Of a stretch of 64,000 nt of DNA, positions 16,204 through 25,183 are shown one piece after another. A model generated the notes under the pieces. It did not search any database and had not been told where the DNA came from. It saw nothing but the letters and a program-made list of their open reading frames with translations. Source of the stretch: Sphingobium sp. EM0848 (GTDB lineage Bacteria > Pseudomonadota > Alphaproteobacteria > Sphingomonadales > Sphingomonadaceae); contig NZ_JABXWB010000001.1 of assembly GCF_013375555.1 (NCBI RefSeq), positions 806,001-870,000 on the forward strand, in the 5' to 3' direction. Each line of letters opens with the position of its first letter. The stretch's first letter is position 1. Both the position numbers and the translations under genes were made by a program.

Positions 16204-18039
16204 ATGTCTTATTCGAGAATAGCGCTCATCCTGGCGCTTGGTGCACTAGGCCTGCCTGGTTATGCCTGCGCTCAGGGACAATATGGCGAGACCACATTGC
16301 GCAAGGGTCTTGCGGGGCGCGTCGTGGAACTCGGCTCTGCCGAGGGGATTCAGCCTTCCCGAGACGAGCAGGGTCGGATCAAGGCCGGCTATTATCGCCT
16401 TCGTTTCACGGGCGTCGGCCTCACCAATGTCGGCCAATGTCCTCGAAGCCAGTTCCCGTCCAATTCCGAATTCAAAAAATGGCGTAGCGCTGAGAGCGGT
16501 CTTTATAACAAGGTGTTTAGCAGCAAGGGGCTGTGGAGCATCACCGCGTCCATGACCCTCCTGAAGGACAATATCGAAAGGACTCCGAGGGAGATCCGTC
16601 TCATTCGGGTTGAAAATCCCGAAGAGAAAAGTTGCAACGTTGTCGTTGCTGGCTCGCAAGCGGGCGATGCAGCAGCCATGGAATCTCTGTCCTTCCCGAT
16701 CCCCATCAGCAGCGAGAATAAGGTCTACAGCCAGTCCCTGAATGTGGTGCTTCGATCGGCCTATCATCTGGATCCCGATAAAAACAGGATCGATCAGGTT
16801 TGGAAGGGACTCAACCTTTTTGCCACTGCTGTGAGTGCCGGTCTCGGCCCCATCGTCGGTGCGGTAACGCCCAATGGAAAGACCGAAACGATCAAGGCAT
16901 TGACGGAAAATGTCGAGACAGCAGTGCCAATTCTTTTTGATGGCGTGCCCGCATCGGGAAGCCGAGGCAACAAGGTCTTTGTCTACCTTGGCTTCCCGCC
17001 ATTGCCCACAACGCCCCCGACGGCCATTCAGGGTGGCTATGTTATAGCGCTAGACTATCAGGCGACACTTTATCGTGAGGGCCAATTTTTCGACCCCGTA
17101 CACCCTATCACATCTGACGAAGTGTTGGCGGCGACGCCGATTCCTGGGGCTGGAGGCGGTGGAAGCGGTCTGCGTACTATAAGCGCTGCTCTTGATACCA
17201 ACATGCTGCAGACCCTGCTGAAGGCAGCTGATGTTTCGGCATTTGATAGCGCATGCTTGGTAGCCCGACCCGCCCTGCGCCAGTTGGACCTTTCCGACGT
17301 CGATGCTGATTTGTATCTTTGGGCTATGGCCAGGCAATCGCCGCAGCCGGGCGTTTCGGGCAATATTGACAAGCTGACATGCTTCGGCTCCGTGGCCCGT
17401 GCCAATTTGGCAAGAGCGGGCGTGACGATCGAGGACCGGGTCCCGCAGATTAGCGTTGCGAATCTCAAGGACATGCATGACGCGATGACTATGCTTGGCT
17501 TCATCGCCCAGTCGCCAGTGCCCGCGTCAGGCGAATCATATCCCTCGGCGGTGCTCGATCCCTTTGCTGAGCAGATCAAGATCGTGGTGGCGGACGATGC
17601 TACCCGCGCCTGGGTTGGCTTGCCTGGCGTGGTACAGAACCTGTCGCGTCAAGACGCTCTGAAATTGCTTGCGAGTAAATTCTCCCGGATCGGTTGCTAT
17701 GCGCCAAGGGCCGGACGCGACGACCTCATGTTGCCACTCCGCCCGGAATTCGCCCCGCTCCCAGCCAATGGTCGGGCCAGCGCCGCCCTTATCCTTTCCG
17801 ATGAAGACAAGCCGCGTCCCTACATTGCGTCGCTCGGATTTGATCCCGTGCCGAAAGGCTCCCGCGCTAAAATTTCGATCATTCAGATAAGCCAGCGCGG
17901 TCTCGATGCTGACGCGGTGACCAAGGAACTCACAGAGAATCGCCGTCCCGTCAGTTGTTCCGAGAGCTGGATGGACGAAGCGTTCGTCGGTGTGAGCCAG
18001 TCAGGGAGTCAGGGTGGCGCATTGAGGGCGGGGCGATGA
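16204..18039 (+). CDS. secreted protein of unknown family, next to att site
   Basis: 611 residues with a signal peptide (RIALILALGALGLPGYACA, cleavage near residue 23). I recognise no domain. Visible features are a Gly-rich linker at about residues 317-322, paired cysteines far apart, and no further membrane helix. It follows the GH75-like gene by 38 bases, so the two are probably co-transcribed and exported together. It is the last gene of the element before the attachment site, where cargo is usual. Confidence 0.6.
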   Translation: MSYSRIALILALGALGLPGYACAQGQYGETTLRKGLAGRVVELGSAEGIQPSRDEQGRIKAGYYRLRFTGVGLTNVGQCPRSQFPSNSEFKKWRSAESGLYNKVFSSKGLWSITASMTLLKDNIERTPREIRLIRVENPEEKSCNVVVAGSQAGDAAAMESLSFPIPISSENKVYSQSLNVVLRSAYHLDPDKNRIDQVWKGLNLFATAVSAGLGPIVGAVTPNGKTETIKALTENVETAVPILFDGVPASGSRGNKVFVYLGFPPLPTTPPTAIQGGYVIALDYQATLYREGQFFDPVHPITSDEVLAATPIPGAGGGGSGLRTISAALDTNMLQTLLKAADVSAFDSACLVARPALRQLDLSDVDADLYLWAMARQSPQPGVSGNIDKLTCFGSVARANLARAGVTIEDRVPQISVANLKDMHDAMTMLGFIAQSPVPASGESYPSAVLDPFAEQIKIVVADDATRAWVGLPGVVQNLSRQDALKLLASKFSRIGCYAPRAGRDDLMLPLRPEFAPLPANGRASAALILSDEDKPRPYIASLGFDPVPKGSRAKISIIQISQRGLDADAVTKELTENRRPVSCSESWMDEAFVGVSQSGSQGGALRAGR

Positions 18040-18206
18040 CCGGTCGCGGCATGGCGATTGAAGCGTGACGTAGCTATGGCTCAGCGGGAGAGTGAGATAC
18101 CGCGCTTGGGTTGGTCTGTTGATCGCTATTGAGAGGCGACGCGGGGTTCCTTGTGAGAAGTGACCAGCCGACTGGTGCTGTTTCGGATGTCATGGTCGAA
18201 CATAAA

Positions 18207-18228
18207 TTGTGTCATTATTTGTGTCATT
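18207..18228 (+). repeat. tandem TTGTGTCATT repeat near att site
   Basis: The 10-mer TTGTGTCATT occurs at 18207-18216 and again at 18219-18228, a 12-base period, about 80 bases inside the attachment core. Direct repeats placed like this often are arm-type integrase or excisionase binding sites. Confidence 0.5.
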
Positions 18229-18262
18229 GACCCCAAGGCCTTTCTGAACTACCTAGCGCGAC

Positions 18263-18283
18263 ACGGCAGATTTCTGCCGTTTT
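18263..18283 (+). terminator. hairpin with T-run at the element end
   Basis: ACGGCAG (18263-18269), loop ATTT, CTGCCGT (18274-18280), followed by TTT. It has the form of a rho-independent terminator on the + strand and could insulate the element from the chromosome. The region 18040-18262 upstream of it holds no gene that I can support. Confidence 0.6.
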
Positions 18284-18307
18284 CGTTGCGTCGTTAGAGT
18301 TGGGATT

Positions 18308-18357
18308 GCGGAATCATAATCCGCGTGTCGGGGGTTCAAGTCCCTCCTCCGCTACCA
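18308..18357 (+). other. attachment-site copy: 3' half of a CAU-anticodon tRNA
   Basis: The segment folds as the 3' half of a tRNA. It has an anticodon stem GCGGA/TCCGC around a 7-base loop ATCATAA (anticodon CAT), variable bases GTGTC, a T-arm GGGGG-TTCAAGT-CCCTC, acceptor strand CTCCGCT, discriminator A and encoded CCA. The expected 5' acceptor strand AGCGGAG and the D-arm are absent upstream, so it is not a working gene. This is what tRNA-site integration leaves at the far end; the intact tRNA-Met (or Ile2) would be left of the window. Confidence 0.85.
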
Positions 18358-18612
18358 TTTTTCAAGCATTTGGAATCGCCAGAAAAGCACGGTTTACAAA
18401 TAACTGTAAGCTGGCCGGCCGTTTTTGCACCCTGTAAAGCTTGTGTGGTGCAGCATGCCCCTCATCCTCATCGACACATGTGCAGCGTCCGGGCGGGCTG
18501 GAGGAGGGCGGCTGCCGCCCTGCGGGTCAAGCTGAACGTCAGCTAAACCGCTCATTCAGGTAAAGGCCAAATTGAGACAGCCATAGCCCCATAACGGATC
18601 AGGGAGACTGTC

Positions 18613-18984
18613 ATGAGGATCAAGAACATCACTTTGGCGCTGAGTTTGGCGGCTGCGTTGTGCGGCGCCGTGCCCTCGGTTGCACTGGCGCATGATAACG
18701 GCTTGCATCGCGGCTGGTACAAGCATGGTCGCGACTATGATGGCGGCCGGTATGAACGGCGGCGCGTCTATGATGATCGCCGCTATTATCGCGATGATCG
18801 CCCACGTTATGCGCATCGCGGGTGCCGGACCAGCGGCACGACAGGCGCCATCATCGGCGCGGGTGCGGGGGCTTTGCTCGGCCGCTCGGTCGATCGTTAC
18901 GGCGACCGCTTGCCTGGCACCATTATCGGCGCCGGCGCAGGGGCGCTGATCGGCAAGGAAATCGGCAGCAAGAGCCGATGCTGA
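18613..18984 (+). CDS. glycine-zipper 2TM-domain envelope protein
   Basis: 123 residues with a signal peptide (ALSLAAALCGAVPSVALA, cleavage near residue 26). A Tyr/Arg/Asp-rich middle (RYERRRVYDDRRYYRDD) precedes two glycine-zipper segments (GAIIGAGAGALLG and GTIIGAGAGALIG). Such proteins are common in sphingomonad envelopes and related to Rick_17kDa/SlyB-type families; no lipobox is present. Ribosome site CAGGGAGA at 18599-18606. First chromosomal gene after the att site; 18358-18612 carries no other gene. Confidence 0.8.
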   Translation: MRIKNITLALSLAAALCGAVPSVALAHDNGLHRGWYKHGRDYDGGRYERRRVYDDRRYYRDDRPRYAHRGCRTSGTTGAIIGAGAGALLGRSVDRYGDRLPGTIIGAGAGALIGKEIGSKSRC

Positions 18985-19166
18985 TTCGGTGAGGCGTGCA
19001 CGGCGCGATCGGCTCCCGTCGGGAGCGTTCGCGCCGGACGCAAATCGCTACTCCTTGAACGGCCTGCCTGATTGGCTGTTGCGGATTTTCCGCTTGCATT
19101 CGTTCGTCCCTGTTGCACTAATGTTGCAACGCACAACCAGCTTTTGGCTGAGGGAGGATCGACACG

Positions 19167-20576
19167 TTGCCCTTCCATGAAATGTTTGAGCCTGATGGTT
19201 CGATACGCCCCTGCTATGCGGAAGTGCAGAATTGGGTGGAACGAACGGGTATAGCCGGGCTCAATCGTCGAATGGATGAGGCAGAGGCGATTTTCCGGCG
19301 GATCGGGATCACCTTCGCCGTCTATGGCGAGGGTGGGGACCCGGAACGCCTGATCCCCTTCGATCTGTTGCCGCGCATCTTCACGGGGCAGGAATGGCGC
19401 GTGCTCGACAGGGGCATTCGCCAGCGGGCGCGGGCGCTGAACGCCTTTCTGCATGATGTCTATCATCGCGGGGAGATTGTGAAGGCGGGGATCATGCCCG
19501 CGGACATCGTTTACCGGAACAACGCCTATCTCCCGGAAATGGCCGATTTCACGCCACCGGGGAAGGTGTACAGCCATATCGTCGGCATCGACATCGTCCG
19601 CACCGGGCCGACGCGGTTCGAAGTGTTGGAGGATAATTGCCGCACGCCCTCCGGCGTGTCCTACATGCTCGAAAATCGCGAGATCATGACGCGCATGTTC
19701 CCCGAACTGTTCGAGCAGGGGATGGTGGCGCCGGTCGACGATTATCCAGCGGAGTTGCTGAAAAGTCTGAAAGAAGTCGCGCCGCCGGCCTGCAAGGGCG
19801 ATCCGGTGGTCGTGGTGCTGACGCCGGGGTCGCTCAACAGTGCCTATTATGAGCACAGCTTCCTGGCCGATCTGATGGGCGTGGAACTGGTGGAGCCTGC
19901 CGACCTGTTCGTCGACGAGGATCGGGTCTGGATGAAGACCACGCTGGGGCCAAAGGCGGTGGACGTCATCTATCGCCGCATCGATGACGAATATATCGAT
20001 CCGCTGGTGTTCCGGCCCGACAGCCTGCTGGGCGTGCCGGGCATCTTCAACGTCTATCGCAATGGCGGGGTGACGCTGGCGTCGGCGCCGGGATCGGGGA
20101 TCGCGGACGACAAGGCCGTCTATATCTACGTGCCGGAGATGATCCGCTTCTATCTGGGGGAGCAGCCGATCCTGGACAATATCCAGACCTGGCAATGTTC
20201 GAAACCGGATGAACGCACCTATGTGCTGGAAAATCTGTACGAACTGGTGGCCAAGGAAGTCCATGGCTCGGGCGGCTACGGCATGTTGATCGGTCCCAAG
20301 TCCACCAGGGACGAGGTTGCCGCCTATGCCGAGCGGATCAAGGCCAATCCGCATGAATTCATTGCCCAGCCGACGCTGGACCTGTCGACGGTGCCGACCC
20401 TTGGCCCGGCGGCGGTGGTCGGGCGTCATGCGGATTTCCGGCCCTATTGCCTGGTGGGCAAGCAGATCAGGCTGGTGCCGGGCGGTTTGACCCGCGTGGC
20501 GCTGACCGAAGGGTCGCTCGTCGTGAACTCCAGCCAGGGCGGCGGGGTCAAGGACACCTGGGTATTGCAGGACTGA
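19167..20576 (+). CDS. circularly permuted ATP-grasp protein (Anbu operon)
   Basis: 469 residues of the CP-ATPgrasp type (DUF404/DUF407): YGEGGDPERLIPFDLLPRI, FEVLEDNCRTPSGVSYMLENR, SSQGGGVKDTWVL at the end. The likely start is TTG at 19167, with GGAGG at 19153-19157, nine bases away; the first in-frame ATG (19182) would leave the ribosome site too far. First gene of a four-gene operon with alpha-E, transglutaminase-like and Anbu proteins. Such ATP-grasp proteins are thought to form amide bonds, perhaps making a small peptide; the product is not known. Confidence 0.88.
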   Translation: MPFHEMFEPDGSIRPCYAEVQNWVERTGIAGLNRRMDEAEAIFRRIGITFAVYGEGGDPERLIPFDLLPRIFTGQEWRVLDRGIRQRARALNAFLHDVYHRGEIVKAGIMPADIVYRNNAYLPEMADFTPPGKVYSHIVGIDIVRTGPTRFEVLEDNCRTPSGVSYMLENREIMTRMFPELFEQGMVAPVDDYPAELLKSLKEVAPPACKGDPVVVVLTPGSLNSAYYEHSFLADLMGVELVEPADLFVDEDRVWMKTTLGPKAVDVIYRRIDDEYIDPLVFRPDSLLGVPGIFNVYRNGGVTLASAPGSGIADDKAVYIYVPEMIRFYLGEQPILDNIQTWQCSKPDERTYVLENLYELVAKEVHGSGGYGMLIGPKSTRDEVAAYAERIKANPHEFIAQPTLDLSTVPTLGPAAVVGRHADFRPYCLVGKQIRLVPGGLTRVALTEGSLVVNSSQGGGVKDTWVLQD

Positions 20577-20580
20577 TCGG

Positions 20581-21513
20581 ATGCTGAGCCGGACCGCCGA
20601 AAATCTCTTCTGGATGGCACGCTATATGGAGCGTGCCGAGGCCACAGCCCGCCTGCTGACCATGGGGCAGCGCATGGCGATCCTGCCCGGAGCGCATCAT
20701 CGCGACGAGTGGCGGTCGGTGGTGCGGGCGACGGGGGCGCTCAACCATTTCCCCGAAGGCGGACAGGTGACGGAGAGCGATGCGATCGCGTTCCTGATGC
20801 TGGACCTCGACAATCCCTCCTCCATCCGCTCCTGTCTGCTGAAAGCCCGCGCCAACGCCAAGTCGGCGCGCACCATGCTGACGCAGGACATGTGGGAGGC
20901 ACTAAACGAGGGTTGGCGCAAACTCGACAGCTATGATGTGGCGGAGGCGCGGCAACAGCTTCCGGCGCTGATCGACTGGGTGAAGACGCGGGTGATGACC
21001 TTCCGCGGCGCGGCCCATTCGGGGCAGCTCCGCAATGAGGGGCATGACTTCCTGCGCACCGGGTCGGCGCTGGAGCGGGCGCAGATGACGCTGCGGCTGC
21101 TGGACGTCAAATATTATGTGCTGCTGCCCGAAACCGAGGTGGTGGGCGGCAATCGCGATCATTATCAATGGACGTCGGTGCTGTACGCCCTGTCGGGCGC
21201 GCGGGCCTTTCACCATATTTATGGCGGCACCTACACGCCCTGGCAGATCACCGATTTCCTGATGCTCAACCGGCTTTTTCCGCGCAGCGTCGCCTATTGC
21301 TACGACCAGCTTGCCTATCGCCTGAACCGGCTGGCGGGGTGGCATGATGCGCGGGCGTCCTGCCATGATACCGTGCGCGAGATGGTGGCGGATCTGGAGC
21401 AGCTCGACAGTGGCGAGATTTTCCGCGTGGGCCTGCATGAAACGGTGCAGAACGGCCTCATGACCACCAACCGGCTGGGGGCGGAAATCGCCCAGGCCTA
21501 TCATTTCGGCTGA
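20581..21513 (+). CDS. alpha-E domain protein (DUF403)
   Basis: 310 residues, all-helical, starting MLSRTAENLFWMARYMERAE, the hallmark of the alpha-E domain. It begins four bases after the ATP-grasp stop. In many proteobacteria the two are adjacent or fused, and both accompany Anbu. Biochemical role unknown. Confidence 0.9.
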   Translation: MLSRTAENLFWMARYMERAEATARLLTMGQRMAILPGAHHRDEWRSVVRATGALNHFPEGGQVTESDAIAFLMLDLDNPSSIRSCLLKARANAKSARTMLTQDMWEALNEGWRKLDSYDVAEARQQLPALIDWVKTRVMTFRGAAHSGQLRNEGHDFLRTGSALERAQMTLRLLDVKYYVLLPETEVVGGNRDHYQWTSVLYALSGARAFHHIYGGTYTPWQITDFLMLNRLFPRSVAYCYDQLAYRLNRLAGWHDARASCHDTVREMVADLEQLDSGEIFRVGLHETVQNGLMTTNRLGAEIAQAYHFG

Positions 21514-21525
21514 AGGGGGCAGGGA

Positions 21526-22395
21526 ATGAAACTGCTTGTCCGCCATCAGACGATCTACCGTTATCAGGTCGCGGCCGGGCGGGTGGCGATGCGGTTGAAG
21601 CTGATGCCGGTCGATACGCCCGCGCAAAAGGTGCTGGACTGGCAGGTCAGCGTGAACGGCGACGTGCTGACGCGTTTTGGCCCCAACGGCTTTGGGGAAA
21701 TGGAGGCGATCTGGGTCCGGCATGACCGGATGGATCATGCCGTGATCGTGGCCGAGGGGCTGGTCGAAACAAGGGAGAGCCATGGCGTTCTCGGCTGGCC
21801 GCGCACTGCCGTGAACCCGCGTTATTTTCTGCGGGAGACGCGGCTGACCGGGGCGTCGGCGGCGATCCGGGACATGGCGCGCGCGCTGCCGGAGGGGGAT
21901 GGAGTGCTTGCCCGGCTCCACGCGCTGTCGGCGGCATTGCGCGACGCGGTCGATTATCGCAGCGGCGTGACGACCGCCGCCACCACGGCGGCAGAGGCGT
22001 TCGCGCTGGGCGCCGGCGTGTGTCAGGATCATGCGCAGATTTTCATTGCCGGGGCGCGGGCGCTGGGGATTCCGGCGCGCTATGTGTCGGGTTATCTGCT
22101 CGCGGATGAAGGCGATGTGCTGCATGAAACCCATGGCTGGGCGGAGGCGTTGGTGCCGGAACTCGGCTGGGTCGGCTTCGATCCGTCGAACCGGGTCTCC
22201 GTGACGGAACGCTATCTGCGCGTCGCCAGCGGCCTGGATGCGGATGCGGCGGCGCCGATCCGGGGATCGGTCACCGTGGCAGGCGATATCCGGATTGACG
22301 CGGACGTCCGGATCGCGCAGGCGGAGGAAGGTGTGGAACAGCGACAGTTGCAACGGCAACAACAACAAAGTGCGCAGGCCACCACGCGGGGTTGA
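21526..22395 (+). CDS. transglutaminase-like cysteine peptidase (Anbu operon)
   Basis: 289 residues. There is an N-terminal beta domain (YRYQVAAGRVAMRLKLMP), then a papain-like transglutaminase core with Cys166 in GAGVCQDHA, His203 in HETHGWAEA and Asp219 in GFDPSN. The Gln-rich C-terminus (residues about 270-283) looks disordered. AGGGAATG just upstream gives a fair ribosome site. Third gene of the Anbu operon, probably a peptidase or amidase acting on the product of the ATP-grasp enzyme. Confidence 0.88.
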   Translation: MKLLVRHQTIYRYQVAAGRVAMRLKLMPVDTPAQKVLDWQVSVNGDVLTRFGPNGFGEMEAIWVRHDRMDHAVIVAEGLVETRESHGVLGWPRTAVNPRYFLRETRLTGASAAIRDMARALPEGDGVLARLHALSAALRDAVDYRSGVTTAATTAAEAFALGAGVCQDHAQIFIAGARALGIPARYVSGYLLADEGDVLHETHGWAEALVPELGWVGFDPSNRVSVTERYLRVASGLDADAAAPIRGSVTVAGDIRIDADVRIAQAEEGVEQRQLQRQQQQSAQATTRG

Positions 22396-22418
22396 ACGAT
22401 TGAGAGGGCCTTCGGGCG

Positions 22419-23156
22419 ATGACTTATTGCGTCGCGGTGCGCGTTGATCAGGGGCTGGTCATGCTGTCCGATACCCGCACCAATGCGGGAATGGACAATA
22501 TCGCGCGTTTCCGGAAGAGCTTCACCTACAGCGTGCCGGGTGAGCGCGCGATCACCATGATGTGTTCGGGCAATCTGTCGATCACGCAGGGGGTGAAAGC
22601 GATGCTGGGCCGGGCGATCAAGGACGCGGCGCTCGATCCGGAGATCGAAACGATCCTCAATTGCCCGACCATGCACCGCGTTGCGCAGATTGTGGGGGAC
22701 GCGATGTGCGCCATGCAGGGGCGCTATCGCAGCACCATCGAGATGCAGGGATCGGGGGCGGATGCCTCGATCCTGATCGCCGGGCAACGCAAGGGCGGCA
22801 AGCCGCGGCTCTACCTCATCTATTCGGCGGGCAATTTCATCGAGGCGACCGAGGACACGCCCTTCTTCCAGATCGGTGAGCATAAATATGGCAAGCCGAT
22901 CTTGGATCGCATCATCCAGCGCGAAACCAGTCTGGAAGATGCGGCCAAGGCGGTGCTGTTGTCGATGGATTCGACCCTGCGCTCCAACCTGTCGGTGGGG
23001 ATGCCGCTGGACCTGACGGTGATCGAGCGGGATCAGTTCGACTTTCGTGTCCGCACCCGGATCGAGGCGGATAATGAGGAGTTTCAACTCCTCTCCCACG
23101 GCTGGTCGGCCGCGCTGCGCAAGGGGTTTGAAGACCTGCCCAATGTGATCGACTGA
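22419..23156 (+). CDS. Anbu, bacterial proteasome-like N-terminal-nucleophile hydrolase
   Basis: 245 residues starting MTYCVAVRVDQGLVMLSDTR. If Met is removed, the N-terminal Thr is the nucleophile, with Asp17 (SDTRT) and Lys32 (RFRKSF) in the positions of the proteasome catalytic residues. Length and motifs match Anbu rather than HslV. Anbu forms open helical rings in known structures; its natural substrate is unknown. It closes the operon ATP-grasp, alpha-E, transglutaminase, Anbu. Confidence 0.9.
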   Translation: MTYCVAVRVDQGLVMLSDTRTNAGMDNIARFRKSFTYSVPGERAITMMCSGNLSITQGVKAMLGRAIKDAALDPEIETILNCPTMHRVAQIVGDAMCAMQGRYRSTIEMQGSGADASILIAGQRKGGKPRLYLIYSAGNFIEATEDTPFFQIGEHKYGKPILDRIIQRETSLEDAAKAVLLSMDSTLRSNLSVGMPLDLTVIERDQFDFRVRTRIEADNEEFQLLSHGWSAALRKGFEDLPNVID

Positions 23157-23254
23157 ATCCCAGCTTCTCGCCGTCCAAGCAAATCCATGGCTTGCGCGGG
23201 CGGGATGGCGGCCTATCTCATCGCGACAGACGAATCGTAGCCGGAAAGATTTTC

Positions 23255-24217
23255 ATGACCGCCACCCACTCGACCCGCATGCTGATCCTCGGTTCCGGCC
23301 CCGCCGGCCTGTCTGCCGCCATTTACGGCGCGCGCGCGGGTCTGGCGCCGATCGTGGTGCAGGGCATGCAGCCGGGTGGGCAGCTGACCATCACCACCGA
23401 CGTTGAAAATTATCCCGGCTTCCGCGACGTCATCCAGGGCCCCTGGCTGATGGAGCAGATGCAGGCGCAGGCCGAACATGTCGGCGCGCAGATGATGTAC
23501 GACCAGATCGTGGACGTCGATCTGTCGGAGCGGCCCTTCCGTCTGAAGGGCGATAGCGGGACGGTCTATTATGCCGACAGTCTGGTGATCGCGACAGGCG
23601 CGCAGGCCAAGTGGCTCGGCGCGGAAGGCGAACAACTGTTGCAGGGCAAGGGCGTTTCGGCCTGCGCGACATGCGACGGCTTCTTCTATCGCGGCAAGAA
23701 GGTGGTGGTGATCGGCGGCGGCAATACGGCGGTCGAGGAAGCGCTCTACCTCACCAACCACAGCCACGACGTCACGCTGATCCATCGTCGCGACTCGCTG
23801 CGAGCGGAGAAGATCTTGCAGCAGCGCCTGTTCGCCCATCCGAACATCAAGATACTGTGGAATCAGGCGGTCGAACGCTTTGTCGGCGGTGGCAATCCGG
23901 AAGGGCTGGTCGGGGTCGACCTGATCGACACGGTGACGGGCCACAAATCGCATATCGAGACGGATGGCGCGTTCGTTGCCATCGGCCATCAGCCCGCCAC
24001 GGAACTGTTCGTCGACAAGCTGCCGATGGATGAGGGCTATCTGTTGGTCGAGAAGGGCACGACAAGGACCGCCATTCCCGGCGTGTTCGCGGCGGGTGAC
24101 GTCAGCGACAAGATCTACCGTCAGGCGGTGACGGCAGCCGGCATGGGCTGCATGGCGGCGCTGGATGTGGAGAAATTCCTGGCCGAGGCGGATTTCGAGG
24201 CGGTCGCGGCCGAATAA
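23255..24217 (+). CDS. trxB: thioredoxin reductase
   Basis: 320 residues. FAD-binding ILGSGPAGLSAAIYGARAG is at about 11-29, redox CATC at 137-140, NADPH-binding VVVIGGGNTAVEEAL soon after, and the C-terminal FAAGDVSDKIYRQAVTAAG. It keeps thioredoxin reduced using NADPH in the cytoplasm. The ATG at 23255 has GGAAAG upstream. Next to the Anbu operon but separated by about 100 bases, so probably its own transcript. Confidence 0.95.
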   Translation: MTATHSTRMLILGSGPAGLSAAIYGARAGLAPIVVQGMQPGGQLTITTDVENYPGFRDVIQGPWLMEQMQAQAEHVGAQMMYDQIVDVDLSERPFRLKGDSGTVYYADSLVIATGAQAKWLGAEGEQLLQGKGVSACATCDGFFYRGKKVVVIGGGNTAVEEALYLTNHSHDVTLIHRRDSLRAEKILQQRLFAHPNIKILWNQAVERFVGGGNPEGLVGVDLIDTVTGHKSHIETDGAFVAIGHQPATELFVDKLPMDEGYLLVEKGTTRTAIPGVFAAGDVSDKIYRQAVTAAGMGCMAALDVEKFLAEADFEAVAAE

Positions 24218-24228
24218 GGCTTCGTCTT

Positions 24229-24257
24229 GGAGCCATTTCCTCTCTGGAAATGGCTCC
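24229..24257. terminator. perfect 12-bp palindrome between trxB and mmsB
   Basis: GGAGCCATTTCC and GGAAATGGCTCC face each other over a 5-base loop (TCTCT), between two convergent genes. No long T-run follows, but the position suits a bidirectional terminator. Confidence 0.5.
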
Positions 24258-24277
24258 GGGCCGAACCGATCAGAGGG

Positions 24278-25162
24278 TCATTTCCCCTCAAGCATCTCGA
24301 TCATCAACGAAAAGTCGCGTGCCGCTTCGCCGCGATTGGCGAGCAGTTGATAGAGCGCCTCCGCCGCATTGCCCATCGGCACGCTCGCGCCGACCGATGC
24401 TGCCGCTTCGCTGGCCAGTTTCAGGTCCTTCAGCATCAGTCCCACGGCAAAGCCGCCCTGATAGCCATTATCCGAAGGGCTTTGCGGCCCGACGCCCGGC
24501 ACCGGGCAATAGCTGGTCATCGACCAGCTTTGTCCCGAGGACACGCTGGAAATATCGTAGAAGGTCTGCGGGTCGAGGCCGAGCTTCTTGGCCATGGCGA
24601 AACTTTCGCAAGTCGCCACCATGGTCGCGCCGAGCAGCATATTGTTGCAGATCTTGGCCGCCTGCCCATTGCCCGCGCCGCCGGCATGGATCACCGCCTT
24701 GCCCATGGCCGACAATATCGGCTTGGCCCGGCCGAAAGCCTGATCCGAACCGCCGACCATGAAGGTCAGCGTACCGCCATTGGCCGCCGCAATGCCGCCC
24801 GACACCGGCGCATCGACCATTTCGAAGCCTTTGGCGGCGGCGGCATCCTCGACGCGGCGCGCGGTTGCGACATCAATGGTCGAGCAGTCGAGGAACAGAG
24901 CGCCCGCCTTGGCCGCGCCGAACACATCGCCCGTATAGACGCTCTCGACATGCTTGCCTGCGGGCAGCATGGTCACGACCGCATCCGCGCCCGTTACCGC
25001 TTCCGTCGCACTTGCGCAGCGGGCGGCTCCGGCCTCGACGGCCTTGGCCAGCGCTTCCTCCGACAGGTCGAAGGCGCGCACGGCAAAACCATTCTTCAGC
25101 AGATTGGCGGCCATGCCACCGCCCATATTGCCCAGGCCGATAAAGGCGATGGTCTGGCTCAT
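24278..25162 (-). CDS. mmsB: 3-hydroxyisobutyrate dehydrogenase
   Basis: 294 residues: Rossmann GLGNMGGGMAANLLKNG, substrate loop DAPVSGGIAAANGGTL, catalytic lysine region GNGQAAKICNNMLL. It oxidises 3-hydroxyisobutyrate to methylmalonate semialdehyde with NAD in valine degradation. The ATG at 25162 is chosen because AGGAG lies eight bases ahead; a GTG nine bases further upstream overlaps that ribosome site. Last gene of the valine operon, 21 bases after the hydrolase. Confidence 0.93.
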   Translation of the reverse strand: MSQTIAFIGLGNMGGGMAANLLKNGFAVRAFDLSEEALAKAVEAGAARCASATEAVTGADAVVTMLPAGKHVESVYTGDVFGAAKAGALFLDCSTIDVATARRVEDAAAAKGFEMVDAPVSGGIAAANGGTLTFMVGGSDQAFGRAKPILSAMGKAVIHAGGAGNGQAAKICNNMLLGATMVATCESFAMAKKLGLDPQTFYDISSVSSGQSWSMTSYCPVPGVGPQSPSDNGYQGGFAVGLMLKDLKLASEAAASVGASVPMGNAAEALYQLLANRGEAARDFSLMIEMLEGK

Positions 25163-25183
25163 TTCAGGCACTCCTCTTGTCTT

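Noticed and set aside
18282..18357. A working tRNA-Met gene
   Set aside because: The anticodon arm, T-arm and acceptor 3' strand are present, but no 5' acceptor strand or D-arm pairs with them, so it is an attachment-site copy.
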